Shown here one piece after another: positions 22,683-36,911 of a DNA stretch of 64,000 nt (its first letter is position 1; the number at the start of each line of letters is the position of its first letter). The notes under the pieces are model-generated. The model had not been told where the DNA came from, did no database searches, and saw nothing but the letters and a program-made list of their open reading frames with translations. Where the stretch lies: assembly GCA_019096155.1 (NCBI GenBank), contig JAHCVI010000001.1, positions 3,782,001-3,846,000 of the forward strand, written 5' to 3'. Made by a program: the position numbers and the translations under genes. Source of the stretch: Staphylotrichum longicolle (lineage: Eukaryota > Ascomycota > Sordariomycetes > Sordariales > Chaetomiaceae).

Positions 22683-25600
22683 TTAAACCTGCTTAAGAAA
22701 CTCGAGCACCCTCTCCCTCTCCTCAACCGGCATCACGCGCAGCATGTCGCGCACGCCCTTCCACGCAGAACCCTCCGAGCCGTCCTTGCTCGCGCCGCCC
22801 GCCCGCACGAGCTCACGCATCTCGGCCGTGATGGCCTCGTTCCTGAGCGCGTCGACCTTGTCGTGAACCAGCTTACGGTTCTCCTCGTACCACATCGACA
22901 CCTCGCGGTCGTTGGTGGCAAAGTTGGGCACGCCGCTCCACGCCTCGAGCAGCGTGAGGTGGCGCTTGCGGGCCTCGGCCGAGGTCGCCGACGCCGCCGT
23001 GGCCTCGCCCCTGCCGTGCACTCCCGCGTGCGACGCCACGCTCGTGATGCGCCGGAGAATGTACTCCTCGTTAAGTCTTCTCCGCACGCGCCAGTAGAAG
23101 AAGCGACGGGCCTCGCGCCACTCGAGCACCTCCCGGATGACACCCTTGGCCTTCATGCGCCCGGCGCGGTCGTGCAGGTCGGCATACTGCAGGCTGATCT
23201 GGGCGTAGACGGGCAGGAGCTGCTGCTCGCGCTCCGTCATCTGCTTCTTGATGGCGTCCGTCTCCTCCTTGGACAGGCCCTCCTTGGCCATCTCCTTCTT
23301 CAGGCTCGCGTACAGCGGGTCGAGGCGGGCCATGGTCTCGAGCTGCTTGTCCTTGCGATACTTGATACCAATGATACCCTCGGGCTCCAGGACACCGCCG
23401 CGGGCCTCGACATCGGCGTACATCTCCATGGCAGTGGGGTTGATGGTCGGGTCGACGACGACCCACGAGCCACCGCGGAGCTCGCCGAAGGGCGGGATGT
23501 AGATGAACACGGGCTGCTCAAACTTGACCAAGGCATCGACGATGAAGGAGCCGTATTTGAGAACCTCGTTGTACATGTCGCGCTGACCGCCCGAGAAACC
23601 GCGCCAGTTGGCGAGGATCATGAGCGGGAGCTGTTCGCCGTGGTTGAAGTCGTTGATGGCTTGGGCCGTCTTGAACGCCGAGTTGGGATACCAGACGCCA
23701 CCGGCCTCGTTGGTCGTCTGCTCAATCGAGTCGGGGTTGGCAGGGTCGGCGGGCGTGATGTTCTCGACAGACCGCGTCTCGACAGCGATGACACCCATGG
23801 GGATACCGCCGAGGCGAGCGCGGCCCACGACGACGGTGCGGGCCCAGCCGCCAAGGGTCTCGACGAACGAGTCCTTGTCGAACAGGCCGGGCTGGAAGCC
23901 ATCCTCATCCTGCTTGCCGGCAATCATCCACCGCACGTCGTAGGGCTGCTTCTGCGGCGGGGTGTAGACGACCTCGCGATCCCAAGAATCAATGCTCGGG
24001 CTGATGGGAACAGGGTTGTTACGCCTGTCTGGGATGAACGACATCCACTGGACGATCTTGGACACACCGGCGAAGTCGTCGTTCGCAGTCAGGTGAGAGA
24101 CGCCGTTGCGGTACATGATCTGTGTGCCACCGAGCTGGAGGTTGGACGTGTAGACCTCGCGGCCGAGCAGGTTGTTGAGCGCCGGAGCACCAGTGAGGAT
24201 GATCGGCTGGCCCTCAATCTGCACAGCACGCTGGCCGAGACGCACGAGATATGCGCCAATACCTAGGACAGAGTCAGTTTGCGTGATACGGAAATGGGTC
24301 CCTTCCGGCATGAAAACTCACCAACGGAACGGCAGGTGACGAGCGTGCAGGTGAAGATGTCGTTGTAGGCCCTGCTCGTGGCACCGGCGATCAGGCCAGA
24401 CCCACGCAGACACTCCACACCCAGACCGTCTTCGGCACCGACGATGGTGACAATCTTGTGGCGCTTCTCGCCATCTTCGGTGATCTCCTCAGTGATGACA
24501 TCGTTCTCAAACCGGTGCTTCACTTCATCCTTCAGGTAGAGGTACTTGAATCCCGCCTCGGGCTTCTCGGCGTCATTCCAAGCAACGTTGAAGTGAGGCA
24601 TGAGCTCGGTGGCCAGACCCAGGCGCGCACCAGAGTTTGCCGACAGGTAGATACGCGGGATACCGAGCTTGCGAGCCAGCTCGGTGCACTTGAAGAAGAA
24701 GTTGTCCTCCTTAGGGCCGAAAGAACCGATGTTGTACGTGATATCGTTGGCAACGACCACAAACTTGCGGCCCTTGGGGTACTCGGGCGTGCGGGCGTTG
24801 ATCAACCAACCAACCATGCCGCACGTGTTGGTACCGGGCTCACGGGCGACCTCGGCCAAGTTGTCATGATCGTCGAGGACGAGCTCGTTGAAGTCGATGC
24901 ACTCGCCAACGGGCGGCTGCATGCCCGCCAGAGCCGGGTGCGTCTTGACAGCATCGGTCCAGCTGTTCTGGATGGCCTGGCGGAAGAGCTCCGGGAAGTC
25001 ATAGACATACTGGGTGCCCATGATGTGGGCCTTGTAGCGCTTGGGCTGCAGCCAGTTCTTGGTCGGGTACGGGGTAGACACCGACAGCAGGTGCATCGAG
25101 CCAATCTTGGTCGTGCCACCGATGGACTGGAAGACCCACTCGCCCTTCTCAGACTTGCGCTCCGCGTACATTTCGACCTGGATCACGTAGCCCGACGTGT
25201 TGGTGATAATCACACGCAGGGGGTACGGCGTGCCGTTAACGGGGTCCGTGCAGATAATACGAATCTCGACCTGGGCCACACGCAGACGCCAACCGCGAGG
25301 ACCGAACCGGTCCAGGAACCCTTGCAACGAGTGCTCGACCTCCTGGGGCTGCAGCTGGAAGATGGGGCTGAAGTTGATGAACATGTGGTTGAGATCCGAG
25401 TTGCTGGTGCCGATGATCTCAAGAGCGTCGAAGATGTCGTTGATAACACGATCAGCCTCTGAGATCAGGTACTCAGCGGTGGGGATCTCGTCCCGCAGTC
25501 TGCCCGGACGAATGACGGCACGAGTGAAGAACCGACGGTCCGTCTCGACGTCCTTGCCGATACCCTCGTAGACGTGGATGTTCTTGTTCTCGGTGAACAC

Positions 25601-28600
25601 CGGCTTGATCTTGAACTTGGACAGACGTCCGAGTTCAAGCTGGAAGGCAAGCGACGGCTCAATGTGACGAATGCTGTCGTCCTCCTCGTACTTGGGGCCT
25701 CTGAAGGTGTAGTAACCAGGGTACGAGCCGTCGTTACGACCGCAGATGAACGTGAGACGGCGGACGCGGCGGGCGAAGAGTTCCTCCTTGGAGCGCTCAA
25801 TCAAAGGAGTGAGCTCCTTCAGAACCTCGTCGTCGCTGCGGCCCTCGGCATCGCGGATGGCAACGTTGACCACGGCAGACAGTTCGTCCATGCTGTCGAG
25901 GCGGAGAGGCGGGGCGGGCCGACGCTTGTCGCTAAGCTGAGCGAGGACGCCCGTCGCCTTCTTGCGGAGGCCAGCCGAGGATGGGAGGGTCTCAAGAGCC
26001 CGCGGCAACAGCTCCTCGACATCGTCGAGATACCTGCAAGGAATGACCACACCCTTGCGGGTCGGCTCCTCTTGGGTCTTTTGCGACAGGTACGACATGT
26101 CGCTGATGGAGCTGATGCGCTTGAAGCTGTGGTCGGCGGGGGTGGCGGGAGAGGCCGGCGCGGACGACTGCACAGGCAGCCCAAACTCCGACTGGCCGAT
26201 CCTGCGGAGCGCAAAGTCCCAGGACACAAAAGAGGGCGTGTCGGTCTCGTCGGTGTGGTACTCAATCTTCTTGAGGATGTACGCACGGTAAGCCCGACGG
26301 ACGTACACCTCCAAGGCGGCCAACGAGACCCAGGGATCCTCGTGGGCGAAGAAGAGCGGGAGCACGTCGAAAACCGTATACTTGGAGTCGACAACCTCCT
26401 TGATGACGTCCAGGTTCGGTTCCCGGTGATCCCAGCCGGTCTCGCCGTAGCGGGACTCGACAACCGACGAGCGGAGGATGTGCTCCATCTGCGCCGTCCG
26501 CTCCTCGAGCGACGGGAGCGCGCACTGGATGAGGATCTCGCGGGCCTTGAGCGAGACCTTTGCAGTCTGGCGTGACTCGAGCTCGGCCAGCTTCCGGAGA
26601 ACGGGCCGGAGGAGCTTGCCGACGTTGCCGACGTTGGGCTTGTTGGGGCGGTACTCTTCGAGGATGGCCAGAACCAGCGAGTTCTTGGCGGCCACCCTAC
26701 TATGGGAAAGGACGGTCTGCACAACTTGCTGGATATCATCCTTGTGCTGATCCCTGAGCTTCAGGATGACCTCCTCGTCCTGGAGACGGCGGCCGGAGAA
26801 CAGACGCTCCACATCCGCGTACTGGGACAGCAAGTCCGAGATGACGTTGAGCTCGCGGGTCTTTTGCCCGTCGGCGTACATGTCCAGGATGGCGGTCAGC
26901 GGCGCAAGAGTCGACTTGAGAAGGTCAGCGTCGCCCTGCGAGGAAATGTTCTCCTCGATGAACTTCTGGAACACCTTGGCGAGGTTCCGTGCAGGGAACT
27001 CGGCTTGCCTCTGGCTAGCACGCTCCAAAACTTGAGTAAACTGAGCATCAAGTTTCTGGGGCATGCGGGCATGAAGGGCCGAGAACTGTGCGGAAAACTC
27101 GCTGTACGGGAGCTTGGGGTTGCGGAGGACTTCAACCAGCTCCTTCAACGTGTCAAGCATGACAACCTGGTTGTCGAAGCCCAGCATGATGTTCCGGAGC
27201 GTGTTGTACTGGAGGGTGAACTTCTGGGAGGGCTTGTTGCCGAGAATGACCGGGGTGCCATACTCGGGGAGCTGGCCCAAGAACGGCTGGGCCTGCTTGA
27301 CACGGCTCGGGTCGTCGAGGGAGAGGATACCGAGGATATCGCCAGCCTCGAGGGTCGCGCCGGGCTGCTTGAGGAGCTGCACGATACCGTCCTCCTGCGC
27401 AACGAGGGGCATGTACATCTTCATGACTTCAACCTCAGCAAAAGTCTGGCCGGCGCGGACGTGTGCGCCGTTCTCAACGGTAAACTTGACCAGCTTGCCA
27501 GGCGACGGGGTCCTCAGCTGAGTAGGGTCGTTCTCCTGCTCGAGCAAGCACGTCTTGCCGTCGACCGACATGCGCGTGGCAGCGACCTCCTCCTTCCAGT
27601 AGATGTTGTGACTGCGTCCGTTGAGGAGGACAAGGAGTCCGCCATCGCTGAGCGCACGCACACCGACCGTGCACTTGGAGCCGTTGATAAAGAGGCGGTA
27701 GCTGTCGGTGCTCGAGCGGGTAACGGTGAACTTGTAGCGGAAGCCCTCGTAGATGAAGTCAACGGGGAAGACCGTCTTGAGGATGTCCTTGGCAGGGACC
27801 TGACCCTTCTCCAGACCGGCGCGGTAGTCGGAGATGCAGAGTTCGCTCGCAATGTGTGCCTTAGTGACAGCCCCGCAAACAACCGCAAGCATGGGGTCCG
27901 GCCGCTCGGCAGTGAGCTTCTTGGAGATCAGCTCATCCAGCCAACCGGTCGTGATGGTGTTCTCCTCGAAAGCTTCCGTCTCCAGAAGCTTGATCAGGTA
28001 CTCGACGGTGGTACGGAAGTCACCACGAATGCTGAGCTCCTTCAGGGCGACAACCATGTGTTTCCGCGAGGCCGCGCGGTTCTCGCCGTAGGCGAAGATG
28101 TGGCCGAACTGAGAGTCGGAAAAGCTGTGGATACCGCCAGCGGAACCGACAGAGAAGTAACCCCACACGTTTGAGCTCGAGCGGAAGTTCAAGTCGTGAA
28201 GGACACCGTTCGACGGCTTGAAGCCCTCACCAGGGTCTTCGGACGTGATGCGGCAGGCGGTGGTGTGGCCCTTGGGCGTTGGGCGACGCTGGGTCTTCTC
28301 GCTCTCGGGGTTCTTGAATTCGAAATCGATCTCAGTCGCCGTCTTCGGGTCGACACCGTAGAGGAGTCTGATGTCCCGGATGCGGTGCAGAGGGATACCC
28401 ATGGCGACCTGAAGCTGAGCAGCGGGCAGGTTGACGCCGCTGACCATCTCCGTGGTCGGATGCTCGACCTGGAGACGGGGGTTGAGCTCCAGGAAGTAGA
28501 ACTTGTCGTCGGCGTGAGAGTAGAGGTACTCGACGGTTCCTGCGGAAACGTAGCCGACGAGCTTGCCAAGACGCACAGCAGCCTCCTCCATGGCCTTGAA

Positions 28601-29730
28601 GGTGGTGGGCTTGGCGATTGTGACGGGCGCCTCCTCGATAATCTTTTGGTGTCTCCGCTGGACCGAGCAATCTCTGCCAAAGAGCGAGATATTGTTGCCG
28701 TACTGATCCGCGAGCAGCTGGACTTCCAAGTGCCTCGCGCTGTCTGCCAGCTGCATGACGAAAATGGGAGACCCAGGAATCTCGCTGGCTGCCGCCTTGT
28801 ACAGCTCCTCAAAGTGCTCCTCGTCCATAACTTTCCGGATGCCCTTGCCGCCACCACCTTCCGAGGCCTTGACCATGACGGGGAAGCCAATCTCCTTGGC
28901 CTTCTGCAGACCCTCTTCCCAAGAGTTCACGCAGCCCTTGAGGTACACGTCGTCGGGAACCGTCACGATGCCCTTGCTATCTATGCTGACCTCGCTGACG
29001 CCCGTGCCCGACCAGGGAATGCAGGGGACATCTGCGTGCTGGGCGACAATCGTCGAGGAAATCTTGTCACCAAGGGAGCGCATGGCAGAGCCGGGAGGGC
29101 CAATGAAGACAATCTTCTTTGGTGATGCTGCCAGGGACTCGGGGAGCTTGGGGTTCTCGGATGCGTGACCCCAACCGGCCCATACGGCATGCACATCCAT
29201 GCGCTCCGCGACGTCGACAATCAGCTCAACGTTGGCATAGTTGTGGTTATTTGTGCCGCCCGGGACCTCAACGTAGTGGTCAGCCATGCGGATGTAGTCG
29301 GCGTTCGCTTGAAGATCTTCGGGTGTGGCCATGACGGTAAACTTGATGGCGCGCTCGTCGCCGAACGTCTCGTACGCCCATTTCCGTACCGATCGGATCT
29401 CCTTGACGGCGGCGATACCGTTGTTGGCAATCAGCACCTAGAGAGACAATGCCGTGGTCAGTTCTTGCATTCTTGCACATGAAGACAGGACAGAGCAGGT
29501 AGGCCCTGCCCGGGAATCGAGCCCTGGAGCAGACTCACGTTGGTGATGACGGTGTGGCCGTCGTGGCCGGCCACAAACTCCTTTACTTTGGAAGCGGGGG
29601 CATTCTCCAGCCTGTTGCCGCCAATAAAATGGGAGGGCAAGCTATGCTTCTCCGCGTACGACGCCTTACCGTTCGCCCGCGGGACGACGACGCCGTTCTT
29701 AGCGCCATTGACGCCGTTGTGCTCAGCCAT
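22683..29730 (-). CDS. acc1: Acetyl-CoA carboxylase, multifunctional
   Basis: Three exons (29730-29539, 29437-24322, 24262-22683), introns 101 and 59 nt, give about 2295 aa, the normal length for fungal cytosolic ACC. Order of domains: biotin carboxylase from VLIANNGIAAVK just after intron 1, through ATP-grasp (KASEGGGGKGIRK) and NPRLQVEHPTTE; biotin carboxyl carrier with EVMKM, the biotinyl lysine near residue 737 (735 in yeast); the long ACC central region; then carboxyltransferase (SANSGARLGL, and NWRGFSGGQRDMYNEVLKYG). It converts acetyl-CoA to malonyl-CoA in the cytosol, the committed step for fatty acids and polyketide precursors. Both junctions restore conserved motifs (ITN|VLIANNG and CRSVG|IGAYLVRLGQ). 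The second intron lies inside the carboxyltransferase domain. Long acidic antisense frames are shadows. Essential gene, normally single-copy. Confidence 0.98.
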
Positions 29731-32700
29731 GGCTGCGGTGGGACTGAATCGCCGAGTTCGAGAACGAGGGGGGTGTCGTGCTCGGTTTCTACCACTTTAT
29801 TCAAACCACGAGGGTGGGTGTGACACTCGCAATGGAGCTGCAGGACGGGTGTCGGATAGTTGCCCAAATCGGATTCCGATAAGAATTGGGGGGAGGCTGT
29901 CTGGTTGCAATGCTGACTGCACGTCAGACTGCGTGGTCAGCGTCTTCCGACTGGGCAATTGTAGTGGCACCGGAGAGAGGGGGAAAATGGCGAACCTGGA
30001 TGCACTGCAAGCACTTGTTTGAGCAAAAAAGATGCTTTCCTCGGCGAGGCAAGATACGGGTATGGGTGATGGAATGGGTGGACAACGTGGACAGAATGGC
30101 CCGGGTATCTCCGCGAGGGATGGAGACTCGACGCCGCGATTAGAACAGGGAGACCTCGTTAAAAAAGCAGAGTACAAGAAGTGAAAGTCGGTCTCGTGGC
30201 CCGTGGTTGCCTCGCAGGAGGAGTTTGTGGTATTAGCGGAAGGAATGGAGGGAGAGCACGCCTTGGGCAGGAAGGGGAGGAGTAGGGGTTGATGAATGGC
30301 AATCCGAGAGTTTCTGGTGGGAATCTGCACCATGGGACGGGAGGTGGGACCGGGCCAGGGTCGAAAAAAAGTCGACAGTGCGCGCGGCGGTCGAGGTACT
30401 GTACCGGGCAAGTCCAGCGCCTCCCCTGTTCTGTCCCGCATTCACCCCGAGATGTGATTTGGGTGGCTCACGGTCGGTGCCAAGTTTGGCCTGGATGGAG
30501 CTGTGGATTTAAATTCTCGGGCCAATGAACCAGTTCGCAGCCGGGGACGTTGGGGAAGCACTCAGCACTGCTGCAAGCCATGCCCGCCATGCCAGGGACG
30601 ACTGTGCGGCAACGTCAGCCCGCAGACTGGGTGAAGCCGCAGGGGACGCTGTCAAAAGGCCCACCCTTCCCGGTCGGAGCTCGGTTGAGTATCCCCAGTT
30701 ACCAGAGCTTGACATCGGGGTCAACAAGCAGATTCCTGCCAAGCTGACCGCCACGTCGGCTTCAACCAACGCACTGCGTCCAGCTGGAAGCGAAAGACAC
30801 CACCAGCTATGTTTCGTTCTTTGATACTGAGTACCGTCCGGAGTTAATCGTCAACCCTCACCAGTTGATCGGGCTCGACAGTGTCAGCAGATTTGATGTG
30901 GCTGTCGGATTTCGCGGGATTTGCCAAAGCCCCAACGGGGACGCAGCGTCGGGACTCGGGCAGCGCCATCCGGTGTCCGAGAGCTGGCGGACGGCCCCAG
31001 CGAACCGTTCTGGTATAGTTAAGTTATCTGTGTTCGCCTCTGGCCCGCCCGTCTGTGGATTTCCCCGCGATCTCTCCTTGCTGATGTTGACGGCCATGGA
31101 CTCGTCCGTGTTGGAGTCGAACATGGCATGTCAAGTACGGAGTACAAAGGTACCTGGGTTCAAGTGGGGCACTAACGCGCGGGACAACGGCAGTCTCAAC
31201 AACCGAAACCCGGCGATTCAACCATTTTTCTTCGGGTGGAAGCTGGCATCTGGCCCCTAGCCAAAAACATCAGCCCAGTGGAACCTGACCTCGGGGAAAG
31301 TTCCGGCAAAACGTGACGGCAAAGTTGACGACACGCGTTTGGGCACGACCTGATACACTGCTATCAATTCGAATGCAGATTCCGCTAGATTACATTTCGT
31401 TTCCCGGTTATCTTCGTTATTGAGCTGTGGCGCATTTTGCAGAGTTTGGGAAAGAAGCGCATCGCCGCCGTTGAGGGTGGCACTTGGCCGCGTGCCAGAA
31501 TCCCCAATTGTTGAGTTCCCACTCTCGGGTCCGCGCACCCCGGCTGGTGCTGCTGGCTGATCGACCAAAATTATCTTAGCGCAAGGGACCGGAGTTGGAC
31601 CCGCAGATCCCCAACATTCATCCGCGACCAGAAACCCGAAAGGCCCCATTTCGGGTTAGCGGACGCGAGCTTCTTTTTTGTTGGTTTGACATGTTGGACG
31701 AGGGCGACGAAATCATCGATTTTTCGAGACCGTCGAATCGACGTGTCAGGTAAATTGCCGATCGAAAAGGTTGACGACGCTTCCTTTTGCCCGCTCTCTG
31801 GACGCGTTACCCGGCCCTGGCCGTGATTTTCCGAGGAGCAGCAGCAGGGTCGAGGATGCTCTGCCACGCAACTCCGGAGGCCCAGCAGTCTTGATGTCCC
31901 AATTTTCCCATTGATAGGGCCATTAGGGTGTCAATGTTTAGGCGGTGCCTTCTCTTGCCTGCAAACAACTACGCATACTCAGCTGTTACAGCGCGAGATG
32001 CTCGCCTCCTCTGCCCTTTGAAGCCGAGACGGGCCGGGCCGCCGAAGCCCCCTGTGTCATTCTCAGGTTACAAATGAACCGTTGCAAGCGCATCGAGGAC
32101 AATGTCCTTGTCGGGCCTGGACTGAAGTGATCAGCAAATGGTACCGGGGACGAGGAAGTTGCATCGTCGTCCCTGCCAGGGCCGATGTCACAATCCAGCT
32201 GGACGCGATGCGACCACTGAATCACGGAATCATGTCGAGGGACTGTTGCCTCCGACGCGGACAAGGTTGACCTAACACTTCCGGGTTGATGCTGCTACAT
32301 ATGTATGTCGCGGTAAGCTCTGTGCCCCGCCTGTCATCCCAAGACGCCGCGGACGATCGATCTCGGCCGGCTGCCGTTCCCCAGACCACGCCGCAGCCAA
32401 GCCGACCCAGCAGGCCGGGACCCCACCACAGCGCCTGACATCAGAATCGTACGATAACCCACATGCCATGCAAAGACAGTGATCCAGCCGTCCAGTCACC
32501 ATAAACCCCTTTCAGCCCTACAGGATCCGTTTCCTACACAGTGTCCGAAGAACGGGCCCCCTTGAATGGCATGGCCCAGCTTCTGGAACCTGCAAGGAGA
32601 TGAGGGGCACGGGCGGGAGTCGACGAGAGCACATCCATAAGGAGCATGACAAGTCGGAGAGCGCTCAGTTCCGGCCCTGGTTATATATCACACTCGGTTC

Positions 32701-33737
32701 GATTGACCACGCAATCATTATCCTCACCGCCAGCGTCAGGTCAGCAACAAGGGGTTCTCATTTCATTTATTGTCGCTTTGGTCCAGGCCATGATCTCGCC
32801 CAGACCTGCCCTTTCCTGCTGCCTACTGCAGCAAAGCGCGGGTAAAATATCTCTCCTTGCCATTAGCCAAGACCCTTCGGGCAGTTGAACAGTGTTATCC
32901 CACTCGCGGTTGTCCTGTCGTTTGGTCCATGAGATGGGAGATGCCACCAACAGGGCTGGACAACAAGCAACCGGCCCCCCTCCCCCATAACCTACGCTGC
33001 AAAGAATACGCACATTCCAGGACCTTCCATCGGACCATGTTACAAACACCAGAAGATCACAAAAACGGATCAACAAGCAGAGAAACTTGGGTATTGACCG
33101 GCGATATCCATCAACATAAACCAAAGGAGAGACCGTGACCAAACAGCTCCCCAAAGACCTTCGCAATGCTCCCACCCTCAAAACAGGGGCCATGCATGGA
33201 AAAGGAAACAACACAACATGATGGAGAGTGTACCAAAGAGAGTTTGCAAAAAAAGAAACCTCCCCCACCCCAACCTGCCATCTCCTCTTACCACCCGCTC
33301 ATAGCGGAGGAAGAAATAAACATCACACCAACGAAGGAAGGGTGCCAGTCAGGGGTAGGCAACAACCCTCACCTCACCTCACCAGAGAACCACCACCGCC
33401 CATTCTTCCAGACTCGAACAGCAACGACGACAACAACACCAACAAAGTGACAAAAGAAAATACGTAGTGTGTATAAGACGAGTTAGGTATCCATACCAAC
33501 CAACACCATCCCACCGCCCCAAGTCAAAGCCCAAGCCAAAACCAAACCAAGCGAGGTATCCGATTCCGCAGGCGCAACAAAATTTGAGCAGCAACAACAA
33601 CAACGACCCCGGAGGCACACACCCAACCGACCAGCCAGCCAACCCCCAATCAAGAACCCATCTCATCCAACCCGGACCTCATCCCCTCCCCAAACCCACC
33701 CACTACCTCCTACGCAACCCGCATCCAGGTAACCAAA
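29731..33737. other. Four-kilobase gene-free stretch upstream of acc1
   Basis: It holds the acc1 promoter (right after 29730) and the nudE 3' flank (33300-33737, rich in CAA/CCA and polypurine-polypyrimidine tracts). Between them no frame has family features. It is unusually long for this window, where most gaps are 0.4-1 kb. Confidence 0.5.
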
Positions 33738-35674
33738 TCAATACGTCTCCCCCAAATCCTCCAACACCCTCGTGGCGCCACTCGCCCTCCGCCCCGAGAC
33801 CGACACCCCGCCATTACTCATCCTCCTGCCGCCCGCACCACCGCTCGGCATCGGAATCCCGCTCGCCGGCACGGGTATCCCGCTCGCCCCTCCGCTCAGC
33901 GCCGCCTCCATCTCCAGCCGCGAGTACGTCCCCCTCCTGCTCGGCGTGCGCAGCTCCCCCGTCAGGTCGCCGATGGAATCCTCGTCCGCCTCGGCGGTGC
34001 TGTAGCTCACGCTGCCGGCGGTGCCGTGGCCGTGGTACCCGCCGAGGCTGCTGCGGGGTCGGGTGCTCGGGGTGCGGGTGCCCGACAGGCTGGCGCGGCT
34101 CATGGGGCGGGGCGGGGGCATGAAGGTGCTGGTGGTGCTGCCGAGGCCGGAGTGCGAGTCGGTGCGGCTGGCGGGGCGGGCGTAGCTGGAGATGCTGGCG
34201 CGGCTGCTGGGGCGGGAGAAGTCGGGGTCGGTAGCGGTGTGGCTTGTTGTGGTGGTGGTGGTGGGGTTGCGGTTGGGGAGGGGCCCGAAGGAGAGGCGGG
34301 AGACGCCCGAGGTGCTGAGGCGGGGCACGTGCTTGCTCGTGCTGGAGGAGAAGCTGGCGCGGGAGTCGGACGGGGCGTGGCGGGAGTGGGAAGGGGTGGT
34401 GTCGGAGCCGGCGAGGCTGGCCGCGCTGGAGGAGGCGGTGGAGCCGACGGCGCGCTTGCGGCTGCGGATTGTGACGGTGGGTGGGACGACGATTCCCCGT
34501 GGAGAGGAGCGGGGCGGTGTGTTGGTCGATCCTGTCGCCGGAAGCTTGGAGCGGGCGGACTGGACACGCGCCTCAAGCCGCTGCATTTGCGCGGTCAGGG
34601 TCCGGATGTGGGTGAGGGAGTTGGAGGGCGGGATCTTGTGGGACGGAGTACGGGTCGATCTCGCAGCTGAGGAGCGGTGGGCCGGTGTCCGCATCGCAGC
34701 CGAGGCAGTGGCCACGCGAGTCGTGCGAGTCGCCGAGGTAGATGCCGTAAACGCCCTTGGCTTGGGCGTGATGCTGTTCTCGGCCGAGGGCAGCCGGCTC
34801 TTCCGTTGCGGAGCGGGCGTCTTGAGCCCGCTCATTTTGGGCAGAGGCAGAGAGGCATCGGACATGGGAGGCGAGGGCGGATCTTGAAGCTCCTGGGTCG
34901 TGTCTGCCGCAGAGAGAGACTTGAGATCGGGAGGAGTCATAATCATCGGCGAGCTCGCGGTCGAGTGCGGCGAATTGCAAAAAGACGGCGATCCTGGAAT
35001 CGAAGAAATGTCGGTCGAGATGGAGGAGAGATGGCGAGACTCCTGTTTCTTGATCTTATCCTGCAGAATCTCGGCTTCGATCTTGAGGTCTGCCAGTTCT
35101 TCTCGTAGCCTTTGCGAGTCGACCCGCAGCTTCTCCCGCTCCTGCTCCCCGATTTTGATCTCCTCCTCTAGCATGACGGCTCTTTCGATGGCGACATTGT
35201 ACTTGGACTCGAGGTCCTCCAGGGACGAGGTGGTCGTCCGCGCCTGGCGCTCAAAGTCATCGTTGGCCACCTCGATGTCGCGCAGTCTCAGCTGCAGCGT
35301 CCTGTTGGCATCGCGGAGGGTCGTGATCTCCTTCTCAAGCGTCCCCTGTGCTGTGTTCGCCTCGGCCTTGGACTCCTTGTATTTCCTCTGCAGACATGTC
35401 AGCCAGGCGACTTCCGGCGCCTGTAACAACCGAGCGCAAAGCATACCTTCCACTCCTCCACCTCGTAGGTCAGCCCCTCGGCCTTTTGCCGCAGTGCCCG
35501 TTCCCGCTTGTCTGCCGCATCCAGATCCTTTTCCAGCTCGGCTTCTAGTTCCCTGCTTGAGGCCTGGAACTCGGACAGCTCCGCCTCCAGCACCTCGTAT
35601 TGCGCCTTGTACCAGGCCAAGGCATCCTCCACGCTGGTTCCTTCTCGAGGGGGTGATGACGGCGGCTCGGACAT
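33738..35674 (-). CDS. nudE: NudE / RO11 dynein-regulatory coiled-coil protein
   Basis: Two exons (35674-35447 and 35387-33738) separated by a 59-nt intron give 625 aa. The start MSEPPSSP is followed at once by the NudE coiled coil (residues about 15-200): ALAWYKAQYEVLEAELSEFQ, then after the junction EEWK|RKYKESKAEANTAQ and heptads up to ILQDKIKKQESRH. NudE binds Lis1 and dynein and is needed for nuclear migration and hyphal growth at microtubules. The long C-terminal half is Ser/Thr/Pro/Arg-rich and disordered, as in Neurospora RO11 and Aspergillus NUDE, with repeated GIPVP/GIPMP peptides near the end. Many SP/TP sites suggest phosphorylation. Confidence 0.93.
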
Positions 35675-36911
35675 CTGGGGTGTTTACGCGGCGGCCTGTG
35701 GTGTGCAATGCCGCATGTGAGAAAGGGGGACCGAGCAAGTCGCAAAGGGTGGTGCGAGTTGTTGTCGAGCAAAACAAAGCAAGACCGTGTGTCGTTGGGG
35801 TCAGGCGGGTCGAAAGAGTTCGCAGTAGGAAGCTTAATGCTGGATTCTGTGATCCTTTGTCGCTGCAGCACTGCGAATCTAGCAAGAGCTGGGTCAACAA
35901 CCTCCGGCTTGCGTTGCGACCGAGCGACACAACATACCCGACCAGTTGTCGTCGTCGGAGTTCAGAGTCGCTACGATATGCGGGAATACGGGCCCGAAAT
36001 GTCGTCGATAGCTTGTGTCGTCTTGTCGCCACGCGCACGTGTTTGACTTACCTTACCTCTTGCGCGGTTGTCGTGGTCGTTGCCGTTGTCGTCGTTGTCG
36101 GAGCGGTTGTTGTCGATGTTGGAGGAAGGAGGATCCCCTTCAGGCGGAGGCTGTTTGGCTTGGCGTCGCTTGTCGCCCTCCTGCGTCGACACATGCGCTA
36201 TTGGCGCCCTGGCAACCGTGCACTGGAGGTGGGGCAGTCTTGGCAACCCTGCATGCTCTCCCCGGCGCTGCATGCATTCACTTTGTTGATGATTTTGCCT
36301 CTCAAATGCAGGAGAGATGGGAGCTGAGTGCCAAACCCGTATTCGTGCAAGTTCAACCAACCTGAAACCGTGCACTCTTCGTATTCTGTAGAGTGGAAGA
36401 TTTGGACAACTCGCACAGTCCAGCACACACCATCGGATGGGCGTGGCCAGCAAGTCCAGTCAAGTGAGCTAATAATAGCATGAATTGTCAGTCATTTCAA
36501 TCAGCGGGCCTTGTCATGCCGTTCCTGACCGTCACAGTCTCAGTGGTTCCACACCGCTTTCTCTGACCCAGCACCGCGACATCTGAAACAAGTCGACTTT
36601 TGCCGTATCGCAGGTTCCCGCACAAATAGCACATGCTTCGTTCTATATTTTGAGGACGACAAGGCTGCCCTCCGTCAACTGTCACTCAACCGTCAGAGGC
36701 CACATCACTTTATTTCCACACTTGCATTGTTGAGTATGCAAGGTTTCCAGAGTCGTACAATTGTAGTTGGTATTGGTATTGAACACAATCAATTCTCATG
36801 AAAGGTTCACATGTCTCCCAAACTCCACGCAGAACGGCTCGCTGAAAGAAGTGCACATGTCCCTCAACCTCAAACCAGCTAACCTTCCATCAAAACCACA
36901 CACCCACACCC
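35675..36911. other. Intergenic: nudE promoter and Nudix-gene 3' flank
   Basis: About 1.2 kb. On the nudE side sits a long CGA/GTT-rich, TCG-rich leader with TGTCGT repeats (about 36060-36130) on the plus strand. No gene seen. Confidence 0.5.

Noticed and set aside
22863..24266. Long plus-strand open frame opposite acetyl-CoA carboxylase, and similar ones at 24458-29125
   Set aside because: Shadows of a GC-rich conserved gene; composition dominated by R, L, V, D, E, with no domain.
32741..33268. 175-codon minus-strand frame upstream of acc1
   Set aside because: No conserved features, irregular composition; likely chance.
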